Made by a program: the position numbers and the translations under genes
In this document: positions 15,366 through 24,751 of the stretch, piece by piece
Numbering within the stretch: position 1 is the stretch's first letter
Layout of the letters: the number at the start of each line of letters is the position of its first letter
The notes under the pieces: generated by a model
The model's database searches: none
The model's input: the letters and a program-made list of their open reading frames with translations, nothing else
Told to the model about the DNA's origin: nothing
Source of the DNA: a bacterium
GTDB lineage: Bacteria; Bacillota; Clostridia; Lachnospirales; Lachnospiraceae
Direction of reading: 5' to 3'
Assembly (NCBI GenBank): GCA_004562765.1
Contig: SFRL01000002.1
Coordinates: forward strand, 48,737 to 112,736
DNA length: 64,000 nt

Positions 15366-17615
15366 TTAATTCTGTGGAGCGTTGTTGAGGTTCGTGTGCG
15401 TCACCTTGTCAAAGGAATTGATAAACTCATCGAACTCCATATAAAACTGACCATACGTTTCATCGGAACCTGCAGACAACAACCAGCCGGTCGTAGATTT
15501 ATTTCCATTTTCATCATACTGAAGCGAATGGGTACTGTACGGATTTCGCAACAAAACATACCTCTTTCCGTTTTCCACTTTGCCACCTAACACAGAGTAC
15601 GCATGACCGCTGTTTAAGCCGTCCACACTTCTTTGGCTGGAACCGGCATTATAGATGACATTACGCTCTCGTGCAGTGCAGATATTCTGAAACAATGTAT
15701 CTTTCATTGCCTCAATATCCTCTTCGCTTGTTCTGCCCTTCGAATAATCCAGTTCCGGTGCGATTCCCAGTAAACGCTGCAAGAACTCGCCACCCTCACC
15801 ATACCAGAGTGACTTATACCCTTTCATGCCATTTCGACCTACATACGCACACGCCTTTTCGATCATCTGCATCCATAATGCGCCGGCAGACAATGCATCC
15901 GCTCCTGCTATGCGGGGAATTTCCTTTGTCATTGTTACATATACAGGCACAAGCTCTGCATCTTCATTTGCCTGATTGATTTCTTCTTCTTCAATGATAG
16001 CCCAGTCATCCTCTTCTTCTGTTGTCTGCTGTGACTGACTCTGCGACTGACTCTGTGACTGACTCTGCAATTGACTCTGTGGTACAAAAAGCCGCACCGT
16101 CACCGTTCCGTCTACATTTTCCCTGATACACTCCTTCAGCTTTGCAGGATTCAATTCTACCAGCCCTGCCACGCTGGCTACCATATAGCAATTGGAAACC
16201 AGACGCTGCTTTAAGTCATTCACCGTAGGTTCATGGGAAAACAACGGTGTATCTGACTGATCACTCCAGTGGCTCACTCCCTGAATCAGGCTGTTTCTGG
16301 TACTTCCGGCTCCATCTAAGCCTTCTTCTTTAAGCTTTGTTTCGGAAAAATCCATAATCCGATTCGCAGGTGTATCCACCGGTATCTGCAAGGTACCGTT
16401 GGTCATTTGGTCAAAGTAATTTTCAATATTTGTAAGTGCCTGCAGCGCATTTGTATTTGTTTCTTTGTCAAGTGCAACCTTGACTGCCTTTATCGCTTTT
16501 TTGAGCCGTTTGCGCTCCTCCGTATAACCAACCACATAGCGGGTTCCGACCACATACTCTTGCACGATCTTTGCAACATCTTTCAAACCGGCCTCATACA
16601 GTCGGCGATTCAGCCGACGCAGTTCTTGCCTGGAGGCTTGCTCCTGCAGGTCAGAATTCGTTGAAGTAGCTTCCTCCCTGGTGCGCTGCCATGGCTGCAC
16701 ATCCTGTCTGTTCTGGAGGTTTTCCTGCCTTCCGGCTTCTTCCTTCATCTCCCGGAAGCTTTCCCGTTCTTCATCCGTGAGAGGCCCGCCTGATACGTTG
16801 AGATGATGTTTCCACTGATTAAATACCCGAACCTTTTCAAACCAGTCTGTGGCATCATTGTCACCCAGATGTTCACCCTCCGCCGTTTCGTCTAAGATCT
16901 CACCATTCAGCGTAACTCTGTTCTGCTCACAATAAACCTGAAGCCGATGACGAAGCGCATCGATCACAGGTCCCAAATGCGTTACCAGCCCCTGGATATC
17001 CTCCGCAAAATCTGCATATGCATCCTGATCTCTTTGATATTCTTCTATTAATTCATCATATGCTTCAATCCGGTCAAGATACTCCATAAAAGTTTTTTTC
17101 ACATGGATGTTCGAAGTCAAAAACATTTCAGGCGAGTAGAAATGCTCCTGCACATCCTGCATCCGCCAGAAGAAAGCCGCTTGCTGTTCCGTAGTATCAT
17201 CCGACAATTTTCCCACCGTTTTCGTGAATTCCGCCTTTTGTTCTGCCCGCCACGAACGAGCCTCCTTACGCTCCTGCCGTCCCTCGCGCACTTCCTTCAT
17301 CTGATCATAGACATCCAAAGTGTACGCAGTTGCTCTGTCAGTCATCAGCTTTGCTCTGTCAATCCGTTCATTTCTCAGCTTTTTTTCCTGCGTATTTGAC
17401 TTAAAGCTCTTTTTTCCCAATTGGGCAGTATCCTGCATGTGAGCCGTTTGTTCCAGATATGTTTTTCTTGCATCCCGTGCATGATGCTCTCCATTCCTCT
17501 GTAAAAGCCGCGCCGTATAATCTTCCTGATGGACCTCTGCCCGTGCCTGCTGATTTTTCATTTCTTGTGCATGTGTTTTCTTCTGTAATTCCAACGTTTC
17601 ATGCTGTATAGACAT
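15366..17615 (-). CDS. calpain-like cysteine protease with coiled-coil N-terminus and Gln-Ser tract
   Basis: A 749-residue protein. Residues about 1-470 are charged and helical, with long coiled-coil character (QKKTHAQEMKNQQARAEVHQ), and resemble nothing I know. Residues about 465-740 match the calpain (C2) catalytic core: C476 in KQRLVSNCYMVASVAGL, the helix LWMQMIEKACAYVG, H671 in LNSGHAYSVLGGK and N691 in YVLLRNPYS, so the triad looks complete. A Gln-Ser repeat and an acidic stretch (residues about 515-550) interrupt the core. No signal peptide is present. The GNAT gene ends 18 bases upstream on the same strand, so the two are likely one operon. Target and delivery are unknown. Confidence 0.8.
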   Translation of the reverse strand: MSIQHETLELQKKTHAQEMKNQQARAEVHQEDYTARLLQRNGEHHARDARKTYLEQTAHMQDTAQLGKKSFKSNTQEKKLRNERIDRAKLMTDRATAYTLDVYDQMKEVREGRQERKEARSWRAEQKAEFTKTVGKLSDDTTEQQAAFFWRMQDVQEHFYSPEMFLTSNIHVKKTFMEYLDRIEAYDELIEEYQRDQDAYADFAEDIQGLVTHLGPVIDALRHRLQVYCEQNRVTLNGEILDETAEGEHLGDNDATDWFEKVRVFNQWKHHLNVSGGPLTDEERESFREMKEEAGRQENLQNRQDVQPWQRTREEATSTNSDLQEQASRQELRRLNRRLYEAGLKDVAKIVQEYVVGTRYVVGYTEERKRLKKAIKAVKVALDKETNTNALQALTNIENYFDQMTNGTLQIPVDTPANRIMDFSETKLKEEGLDGAGSTRNSLIQGVSHWSDQSDTPLFSHEPTVNDLKQRLVSNCYMVASVAGLVELNPAKLKECIRENVDGTVTVRLFVPQSQLQSQSQSQSQSQSQQTTEEEDDWAIIEEEEINQANEDAELVPVYVTMTKEIPRIAGADALSAGALWMQMIEKACAYVGRNGMKGYKSLWYGEGGEFLQRLLGIAPELDYSKGRTSEEDIEAMKDTLFQNICTARERNVIYNAGSSQRSVDGLNSGHAYSVLGGKVENGKRYVLLRNPYSTHSLQYDENGNKSTTGWLLSAGSDETYGQFYMEFDEFINSFDKVTHTNLNNAPQN
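16033..16080. repeat. 12-bp tandem repeat inside the calpain-like gene
   Basis: Four consecutive 12-mers (GACTGACTCTGC and close variants, three nearly identical) encode the Gln-Ser tract around residues 513-528. Because the unit is a multiple of three, slippage would lengthen or shorten the tract without a frameshift. Confidence 0.9.
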
Positions 17616-17633
17616 ATGTAAGCCCTCCTTATC

Positions 17634-18497
17634 CTAAAATCTGTTAATCCCACACAGCAGCTCTTGCGGCAAAGGTGAAAAGCTTCCTTTACACAATATG
17701 ATCTGCTCTCTCTTTCCGCCCAGCAGACGCGTGTATAACTGGTCTGCCTGATCCGTCGACAGTATCATTTCCATCGGTGTCTCAACCGGATACTTTGCAT
17801 ACAGATCATTTGCTGCCACAGCAAGCATGGAAAGAAAGCTTGCCGTACTGTCTTGTCTGATCCAGCAGTAATCCAGACTGATCGTTTTTTGCTGTTCACT
17901 GAGCAGTATCATTCCGGCAATCTCGTCATCCTTAATCAAAACGAAACTGGAAGGCGATTCCTGTAAATAGGAAGTGATCCGCTCTCCGATCTCCTCAAGC
18001 ATCCACTGATTGCAAACATAACGTTCCCGTTTCGATAACTGGTCGAAACGTTTAAATCGTCCCTTCTTCTTGAAGGCATGATGCTCCTGCAGACTTGCAA
18101 TCGCATCCCCAAGTGTCGTCACGCCCAGCGGAAGTTCCATCGTCTCCATCATAAAACCGCATCGCCGTAAAAACGGTGTCAACGTTTCCCGTTCTCCCGC
18201 CTGCTCATAGGATACAGACAGCTCCTGACAATTTTTATTCTTCATTTTTTCCGACAATGCAGCGATCAGTTCACGGCCCAGTCCCAATCGTCTGGACTTC
18301 GGATGAATATAGATACTGTTTAAGATCCATTCATCCTCTTTTTCCTCCCAGCACATTGCCCCCTGCGGCTCGTCTAAAAACTCCACACCCAGCGCATTCA
18401 TGTGCCGGGTCCCATTCATTAGTTCTATAAACGTCTCTTCCGGTAAAAATCCGGCCCAATCAAACAACGAATTTTGATCCAAATCTACAAGTTTCAT
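17634..18497 (-). CDS. GNAT-family N-acetyltransferase
   Basis: A 287-residue protein whose first 150 residues form a GNAT domain. The acetyl-CoA loop reads HPKSRRLGLGRELIAAL (usual R/Q-x-x-G-x-G/A), preceded by the ILNSIYIHP strand. The second half (about 150-287) looks like a degenerate second GNAT lobe (SSFVLIKDDEIAGMILL). The acceptor is unknown. It is followed after 18 bases by the calpain-like protease and probably shares its transcript. It may modify that protein or its substrate, which is inference from position only. Confidence 0.85.
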   Translation of the reverse strand: MKLVDLDQNSLFDWAGFLPEETFIELMNGTRHMNALGVEFLDEPQGAMCWEEKEDEWILNSIYIHPKSRRLGLGRELIAALSEKMKNKNCQELSVSYEQAGERETLTPFLRRCGFMMETMELPLGVTTLGDAIASLQEHHAFKKKGRFKRFDQLSKRERYVCNQWMLEEIGERITSYLQESPSSFVLIKDDEIAGMILLSEQQKTISLDYCWIRQDSTASFLSMLAVAANDLYAKYPVETPMEMILSTDQADQLYTRLLGGKREQIILCKGSFSPLPQELLCGINRF

Positions 18498-18515
18498 CTT
18501 TACGCTCCTTACTCT

Positions 18516-20603
18516 TTACAGTTTAAACTGATCTACGATCACTTTCAGTTCATCGACCGATTCACGGCTTTCCCGAAGTCTCTCATAGCCCTCGATCGTG
18601 GTTCCGACAACTTCTGTGGATTTCTCTGCGATCACATGCATACCGTCTGCCGATTCGCTTACCGTATGGTTGATCTCTTCTACAGAAGACGCGATCTGAA
18701 CAATATAACTATCCAGTTCTTCAATTGCGCCTTTTACCTGACGCATGACCTGTATAAACGCATCCGCGTCCCTATGATATCGTCCGCCGGATTCTTTAAA
18801 CAGTGTATAGTCTCCAAGAACGGTATCCTCCAAAAACTGCATCATAGCGGTAATGCACTCTGTCATATTCGACACTGCTTCATTTACTTCACTGACAATC
18901 ACATTGATGCCGTCTACTGTCTGGGAGGTCTGCTCTGCCAGTGTACCGATCTCTGTTGCGACTACAGCAAATCCCCGACCCGCATCTCCTGCACGGGCAG
19001 CTTCAATACTGGCATTTAATGCCAGCAAATTCGTCTGGGAAGAAATATTTTTGATATCAGCAGTCAGTTCATTGATACGTGCAACGGCCTTCGACTGCTC
19101 GATCGCACTTTCGGTCTTCTGTTTCATCACTGCAAAGATACTGTTTGTCTTATCACTGGACTCTCTGCTGACCTTTTCCATCTCTTCGGCACGTATTAAT
19201 ATCTGCTCGGAATCAGCCTCTCCATTCTGTGCCAACTCGTAAATGTTTCTGGAATTACGTTTTACTTCATCAATACTTTCTACAATACTTGCCGTATTGG
19301 AAGATGCCTCCTGCATTCCTGCCGCGATCTCTTCCGTCGCTGACGAGTTATCTTTTGAACGGCTGTTATTCTCCTGCATGATGAGATTCAGATTATCTAC
19401 ATTGCTGATGATGGTATTCTCTACCTGATGGATATTGGTGATCATCTCACGCAATACCTTTCGCATTTCGTGAATTTCCGTCGCCATGATACCGATCTCA
19501 TCTTTGCGTTTTCGCAATGCGCCTCCATTTTTTGTCGCCGCAAAATCCAGTCTTGCAGTCTGTGAAATGATCGTGGTAAGCTGGCGGATCGGCTTTGAAA
19601 TACCGTTGCCGATAAATACGCCTGCCAGGGTAGAGATCAGGATCGCCAATAACCCTGTGATAAGGATCACGGTCCGAACCATATTCGCAGAGGCGAAGAT
19701 CTTCTTATCCGGAGCCGTAACGATCAGCTTCATCCCATTTTCCAGATCATAAAATGCCAACTCACTGTCTACTCCCTGATAAGAATACGCTTTCTGAACT
19801 CCCTGATTCTCCGTAGCACCCAAAAAACTGCCAATATCTGCCAGTGACGGATCCAGTTCGGAAATATTCTGTCCCATATCCAGTTCCTTGTGATAATAAA
19901 CAGATCCCTGTGCATCTGCCAAAAAACCATAGCCCGTTTCAAACAACTGAATGGCATCGATCTTATCCGTAATCTGACCAAAATCGATATCCATACCGAT
20001 GATTCCAATGGAAGTACCATCTTCCGCATAAAGCGGCACCACATAAGAAATCATATACACATTGATATTCTCATTCAAATACGGCGACATCCACATGGGC
20101 GCGCCGTTTTTGACCGGAATATAATACCAGCCGACATGCGCGTCATCATCCTCATCGTACATGGTAAAATCCGTAGGCGTGACCGTACCAAAAGGCTCAT
20201 CCAGCGAATTTCTGGTAAAAAACACACCGGAAGTCGGATTGGAGTAATCCGGATTGTATCGGATATATGCCGTGATCGCACCATCCGTATGTAACGCAAA
20301 ATTCTCAATCTCTCCTATCACAGCCTCTGTATAGGCATCTGCGTAGGACTTGTCATTCTTAAACTGTTCAAAATCAAGTTCCCGCAATACCATATCACTC
20401 AAGGTATCTACCGACTGCTCTACCCGGAAGATCGTGGCATTCAGTTCCTGCGCCGACAGACTGCCACTCAGTTTCAATTGTTCTTCCGCATCGGCTCTTG
20501 CATTATCATTTGCATTTTTCACACTTACACAACCGATGATCGCAGCCGTTAAGATCGAACATATTGCGATTCCTGTGATCACTTTCATTCGTATGGTTTT
20601 CAT
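18516..20603 (-). CDS. methyl-accepting chemotaxis protein (dCache-type sensor)
   Basis: A 695-residue chemoreceptor. The first membrane helix is at about residues 7-27. An extracellular dCache-like domain lies at about 35-300 (AYIRYNPDYSNPTSGVFF, GIIGMDIDFGQITDKI), the second helix at about 308-330, then HAMP (GISKPIRQLTTIISQ) and a cytoplasmic signalling hairpin with the conserved tip TNLLALNASIEAARAGDAGR. It would report a small extracellular ligand to CheA/CheW. The start at 20603 has GGAGG seven bases upstream and a 13-residue longer start does not. No other chemotaxis gene is in the window. Its presence suggests a motile host. Confidence 0.95.
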   Translation of the reverse strand: MKTIRMKVITGIAICSILTAAIIGCVSVKNANDNARADAEEQLKLSGSLSAQELNATIFRVEQSVDTLSDMVLRELDFEQFKNDKSYADAYTEAVIGEIENFALHTDGAITAYIRYNPDYSNPTSGVFFTRNSLDEPFGTVTPTDFTMYDEDDDAHVGWYYIPVKNGAPMWMSPYLNENINVYMISYVVPLYAEDGTSIGIIGMDIDFGQITDKIDAIQLFETGYGFLADAQGSVYYHKELDMGQNISELDPSLADIGSFLGATENQGVQKAYSYQGVDSELAFYDLENGMKLIVTAPDKKIFASANMVRTVILITGLLAILISTLAGVFIGNGISKPIRQLTTIISQTARLDFAATKNGGALRKRKDEIGIMATEIHEMRKVLREMITNIHQVENTIISNVDNLNLIMQENNSRSKDNSSATEEIAAGMQEASSNTASIVESIDEVKRNSRNIYELAQNGEADSEQILIRAEEMEKVSRESSDKTNSIFAVMKQKTESAIEQSKAVARINELTADIKNISSQTNLLALNASIEAARAGDAGRGFAVVATEIGTLAEQTSQTVDGINVIVSEVNEAVSNMTECITAMMQFLEDTVLGDYTLFKESGGRYHRDADAFIQVMRQVKGAIEELDSYIVQIASSVEEINHTVSESADGMHVIAEKSTEVVGTTIEGYERLRESRESVDELKVIVDQFKL

Positions 20604-20741
20604 GATATTCCTCCCCAATATTGTACCCTTCTCCAACAGCATACCCCGGTGCCGTTTTCACGTCTTGTTATACATACAATTATATGAAAGGGGGTCTTTT
20701 ATGTCAATGTGTATCACTTATGTCAGGCATAACAATTACGC

Positions 20742-20770
20742 AAAAAAATAACCGGAACATCGTTCCGGTT
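20742..20770 (-). terminator. terminator of tRNA-Thr
   Basis: The 9-bp stem AACCGGAAC/GTTCCGGTT (20750-20758 and 20762-20770) is followed on the minus strand by TATTTTTTTG. Confidence 0.85.
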
Positions 20771-20798
20771 ACTCTTTTCATCCATTTGAATTTGTAAA

Positions 20799-20871
20799 AG
20801 CTGCCGACGGGAATCGGACCCGTGACCTCCGCACTACCAATGCGACGCTCTACCGCCTGAGCCACGGCAGC
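20799..20871 (-). tRNA. tRNA-Thr(GGT)
   Basis: The acceptor GCTGCCG/CGGCAGC with discriminator T, the D-arm GCTCAGGCGGTAGAGC, the anticodon loop TTGGTAG (anticodon GGT) and the T-arm ACGGGTCCGATTCCCGT identify a threonine tRNA. Length is 73 nt; CCA is not encoded. Confidence 0.94.
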
Positions 20872-20944
20872 CTGTCGAATCACTCAACGAATAATAATAT
20901 ACTATAACGTCGAATGATTGTCAACAGTAAAAATCAATTATTTT

Positions 20945-21754
20945 CTACAATTTTTCCGTGGGTTTCAGATACACCGCCATGCGGTTTGTATTGCCGAAAT
21001 TGCGGAATGCGATGTAGGCATCGCTCTCTTTCTGTTCCTCAGAAGCGGCGGTGTTGGAAGCCGCCTCACTGTCTGTGTCGACGGGAATCGGACCCGTGAC
21101 CTTTTCCTCCAGACGCTGCGACAAGCGCTCCAGAAACAGGCGCAGGAAATCTTCGTAGTCCTCTCTCGTAAAGAGCTGCTTTAAGGCATCTGAGAGCGTA
21201 GTTTCCGATGCACCGGTTCCGCCCGTGACATTTGTCCACTGATCCGGAATGTCCACACCACCGTTCTGCAGATAGCCGAGGATCTTTGTCACATAATTCT
21301 GTGTCTCCTCAAAGGGCGGAATCCCACCGTATTTGTCTACATTTCCGCTGCCCGCATTGTAGGCGGCAAGCGCATAGGAAACATTCCCGTCATATTTTTC
21401 CAGCAGAGAGGCAATATATTTTGCCCCTCCCATGATATTCTGCTCCGGGTCATAGGCATCCGTCACACCGAGTCCCTTTGCGGTCGTCGGCATCAACTGC
21501 ATGATCCCCATGGCACCACTCTTACTGGTAGCATTCGGATCAAAATCGGACTCCGCCTTTGCCATCGCCTTTAAAAGCTCCACATCCACGTTGTAGGTCT
21601 TTGCTGCCTTCTCAAAGATCGATTCCAGAGAAGTGTCCGTTTTCAGCTGCTCGTTCAGCTGCGTCGCAAAATCTGTGGAGCTGCCTGATACTGCATCGGT
21701 ATCTATCGTTGTTGTTGTCACGCCATTGGCATCCGTTACCGAAGTGATCTTCAT
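20945..21754 (-). CDS. lytic transglycosylase (SLT domain)
   Basis: A 269-residue protein with a soluble lytic transglycosylase domain at about residues 50-170. The catalytic Glu lies in KAMAKAESDFDPNA, with the family motifs SGAMGIMQLMPTTA, LAAYNAGSGNV and NYVTKILGY. Enzymes of this class cut the glycan backbone of peptidoglycan. The N-terminus (MKITSVTDANGVTTTT) is Thr/Ser-rich and has no signal peptide, as in some flagellar-rod muramidases; export by a flagellar or other route is a guess. AAGGAGG precedes the ATG. The C-terminal 90 residues are polar without a recognised domain. Confidence 0.9.
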   Translation of the reverse strand: MKITSVTDANGVTTTTIDTDAVSGSSTDFATQLNEQLKTDTSLESIFEKAAKTYNVDVELLKAMAKAESDFDPNATSKSGAMGIMQLMPTTAKGLGVTDAYDPEQNIMGGAKYIASLLEKYDGNVSYALAAYNAGSGNVDKYGGIPPFEETQNYVTKILGYLQNGGVDIPDQWTNVTGGTGASETTLSDALKQLFTREDYEDFLRLFLERLSQRLEEKVTGPIPVDTDSEAASNTAASEEQKESDAYIAFRNFGNTNRMAVYLKPTEKL

Positions 21755-21793
21755 AACAGTCCTCCTTAGCCGTGAGACATTTATCTGTTGGTC

Positions 21794-23227
21794 TTATACG
21801 TTGATCTCCGCTGTCATTCCAAGTACATCTTTATTTGCATCCAAAAGCGGCTGGATCACATTCTTTAAATACTGCTCTACCTGATATTCGGCACGACCGG
21901 TGTACTTGGCAGGATCCATATTCTCCTGCAGTTCCTCCAATGTCAGTCCGAAGGACTCATCCGCTGCGATCAGCTCCAGCAGATCATTGTCTTTTCCCTC
22001 TGCCTTCACATGCTTTCCTGCCTCCATGGACAGCTGACGGATCTTCTCATGCAGCTCCTGACGGTCGCCGCCCTTCTTAACCGCATCCATCATGATATTC
22101 TCCGTTGCCATGAACGGCAGCTCGCTCATCAGATGCTTGGTGATGACCTTGTCATATACGACCAGTCCGTCCACCACATTCAGGCACAGATCAAGGATAC
22201 CGTCGATCGCGAGGAAGCCTTCCGGAATGCTCAGACGCTTGTTTGCGGAGTCATCCAGTGTGCGCTCAAACCACTGTGTCGCTGAAGTGATCGCGGGATT
22301 CAACGCATCGATCATCACATAGCGTGACAGAGATGCAATACGCTCACTTCTCATCGGGTTGCGCTTATATGCCATTGCGGAAGAACCGATCTGATTCTTC
22401 TCAAAAGGCTCCTCGATCTCTTTCAGATGCTGCAACAGGCGGATATCGTTTGAGAACTTGTGTGCACTGGCTGCGATGCCTGCCAGTACATTTGCCACTC
22501 TCGTATCCACCTTTCTGGAATAGGTCTGTCCGGAAACCGGATAACAGCACTCGAATCCCATCTTCTGCGCGATCATCGGATCGATCTTGTCAATGATCTC
22601 ATTGTTATTGTCAAACAGTTCTTTAAAGCTTGCCTGTGTTCCGGTGGTTCCCTTGGAGCCCAAAAGCTTCAGACTGCCCAGCACATAATCCAGATCCTCC
22701 AGATCCATGGCAAACTCCTGCATCCACAAGGTCGCACGTTTTCCGACTGTGGTCGGCTGTGCCGGCTGAAAATGCGTAAATGCCAGTGTCGGCAGCGCTT
22801 TATAGCGCTCTGCGAATTTTGCCAGCTCTGCCAGTACATTGACCAGCTTTTTGCGCACCAGCTTTAATGCCTCTGACATGATGATGATGTCGGTATTATC
22901 TCCCACATAGCAGGAGGTCGCACCCAGATGAATGATTCCCTTTGCATTCGGGCACTGCTGTCCGTAAGCATATACATGACTCATGACATCGTGGCGCACC
23001 AGTTTTTCGCGCTCCTTTGCCACATCATAGTTGATGTCATCCTGATGTGCCTTCAGCTCATCGATCTGCTCCTGTGTAATATCCAGACCCAGCTCCTTCT
23101 CTGTCTCCGCAAGCGCGATCCACAATTTACGCCAGGTACGAAACTTCATGTCCTGTGAAAAAATATACTGCATTTCCTTGCTGGCATAACGCTCAGACAA
23201 GGGGCTTGTGTAGTTGTCTGTACTCAT
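21794..23227 (-). CDS. purB: adenylosuccinate lyase
   Basis: A 477-residue fumarase/aspartase-superfamily enzyme acting twice in purine synthesis (SAICAR to AICAR, and adenylosuccinate to AMP). The signature loop GSSAMAYKRNPMRSERIASL is intact, as are GATSCYVGDNTD and FTHFQPAQPTTVGKR. It follows purF by 50 bases in the order purC-purF-purB, so the three are probably one operon on the minus strand. Confidence 0.96.
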   Translation of the reverse strand: MSTDNYTSPLSERYASKEMQYIFSQDMKFRTWRKLWIALAETEKELGLDITQEQIDELKAHQDDINYDVAKEREKLVRHDVMSHVYAYGQQCPNAKGIIHLGATSCYVGDNTDIIIMSEALKLVRKKLVNVLAELAKFAERYKALPTLAFTHFQPAQPTTVGKRATLWMQEFAMDLEDLDYVLGSLKLLGSKGTTGTQASFKELFDNNNEIIDKIDPMIAQKMGFECCYPVSGQTYSRKVDTRVANVLAGIAASAHKFSNDIRLLQHLKEIEEPFEKNQIGSSAMAYKRNPMRSERIASLSRYVMIDALNPAITSATQWFERTLDDSANKRLSIPEGFLAIDGILDLCLNVVDGLVVYDKVITKHLMSELPFMATENIMMDAVKKGGDRQELHEKIRQLSMEAGKHVKAEGKDNDLLELIAADESFGLTLEELQENMDPAKYTGRAEYQVEQYLKNVIQPLLDANKDVLGMTAEINV

Positions 23228-23277
23228 TTTTTTCTCCTCTCAATGTTGTTCGCAAAACCGTCCCATCCGGGCTCTGC

Positions 23278-24732
23278 TCATCGCTTATCGACATATTCCC
23301 CTCTGATATCATCCTTGGGCGGTTCCATCGGGTAAGTTCCTGTAAAGCAACCCTTGCAGATGGGAAGTCCGTCTACCATCTGCTCCAGCCGGTCAATCTC
23401 AAGATAGCCGAGGCTGTCTGCCCCGATCAGTTCACGGATCTGCTCGATCGTGCGGTTATAGGCGATCAACTGCTCCCGCACCGGAATATCCGTGCCGAAA
23501 TAGCAGGGCCATAAAAACGGCGGTGAACTGATACGCACATGCACCTCGGTGGCACCTGCCTCACGCAGCATATTGACAATGCGGTTGGAAGTCGTTCCCC
23601 GCACGATGGAATCATCGATCATGATGACCCTTTTTCCGGCTACCGCCTCCTTCATCGCGTTCAGCTTGATGGCAACGCTGCTCTCGCGGCTGCTCTGTGC
23701 GGGTTTGATAAAGGTTCGTCCCACATATCCGTTTTTTACAAACGCCATACCGTAAGGAATTCCGCTCTCCATGGAATAACCCATAGCTGCCACATTTCCG
23801 GATTCCGGAACACCGACCACAAGATCCGCGTCTACCGGTGAGTCCTTTGCCAGAAAACGTCCTGCCTTGATACGGGCCGCATAGACACTCTTTCCGTCAA
23901 TATGACTGTCCGGTCTTGCAAAGTAAATATACTCAAAAATACATCTGGCGTGCTGCTCCGGCGGCAGGCACATGCTCTTGTCAGACTGGATGCCGTGTTC
24001 CGGCGAGATCGTCACTACCTCACCCGGCTCCACATCACGCACATATTCCGCGCCGAGCGTTTCCAGTGCACAGGTCTCACTGGCAAGCATATATGCATTG
24101 TCGCGTTTTCCGATCACCAAAGGCTTGAAGCCGAAGGGATCTCTTGCTCCGATCAGCTTTCTTGGACTCATGACCACAAGCGCATACGCACCTTTGATCT
24201 TTTCAGCCGCCCGTCGCACAGCTTCTTCAACTGTCTTTGATTTCAGGCGTTCTCTGGCAATATAGTAGGCGATGACCTCTGAGTCGATCGTTGTCTGGAA
24301 GATCGCACCGGTATATTCCAATTCTCTGCGCAGTTCATTCGCATTGATCAGATTGCCGTTGTGTGCCAGACCAAGCGTACCCTTCACGTAATTGAGCACC
24401 AAAGGCTGGGCATTTTCCCTCGTGGATGCACCTGCGGTGGAATACCGCACATGTCCCACTCCGATATCGCCCTTCAGTTTTTCCAGAGACTCCGGTGTAA
24501 ACACCTCATTTACAAGCCCCATGTCCTTGTGCGTGAGCACCTTGCCTTTTGGTCCGTCCGTATCACTGACCGCAATACCGCAGCTCTCCTGACCGCGGTG
24601 CTGTAAGGCGAACAGTCCGTAGTAGATGGACGGAGCAACATCCGCTCCGTCAAAATCATACATACCAAAGACACCGCATTCCTCGTGCAATTCATCCGTT
24701 ACATTTGCCGTTAATTCTGCCTGATTCTTCAT
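23278..24732 (-). CDS. purF: amidophosphoribosyltransferase
   Basis: A 484-residue enzyme for the first committed step of purine synthesis (PRPP plus glutamine to phosphoribosylamine). An 18-residue propeptide precedes the nucleophile C19 in HEECGVFGMYDF, so self-cleavage is expected. The glutaminase part contains LQHRGQESCGIAV, and the PRPP-binding loop VIMIDDSIVRGTTSNR lies in the C-terminal transferase domain. Cysteines in the C-terminal part (CKGCF and others) suggest the iron-sulfur-type enzyme of Bacillus. It starts 19 bases after the purC stop. Confidence 0.97.
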   Translation of the reverse strand: MKNQAELTANVTDELHEECGVFGMYDFDGADVAPSIYYGLFALQHRGQESCGIAVSDTDGPKGKVLTHKDMGLVNEVFTPESLEKLKGDIGVGHVRYSTAGASTRENAQPLVLNYVKGTLGLAHNGNLINANELRRELEYTGAIFQTTIDSEVIAYYIARERLKSKTVEEAVRRAAEKIKGAYALVVMSPRKLIGARDPFGFKPLVIGKRDNAYMLASETCALETLGAEYVRDVEPGEVVTISPEHGIQSDKSMCLPPEQHARCIFEYIYFARPDSHIDGKSVYAARIKAGRFLAKDSPVDADLVVGVPESGNVAAMGYSMESGIPYGMAFVKNGYVGRTFIKPAQSSRESSVAIKLNAMKEAVAGKRVIMIDDSIVRGTTSNRIVNMLREAGATEVHVRISSPPFLWPCYFGTDIPVREQLIAYNRTIEQIRELIGADSLGYLEIDRLEQMVDGLPICKGCFTGTYPMEPPKDDIRGEYVDKR

Positions 24733-24751
24733 GTATTATCTCCATATAAAA

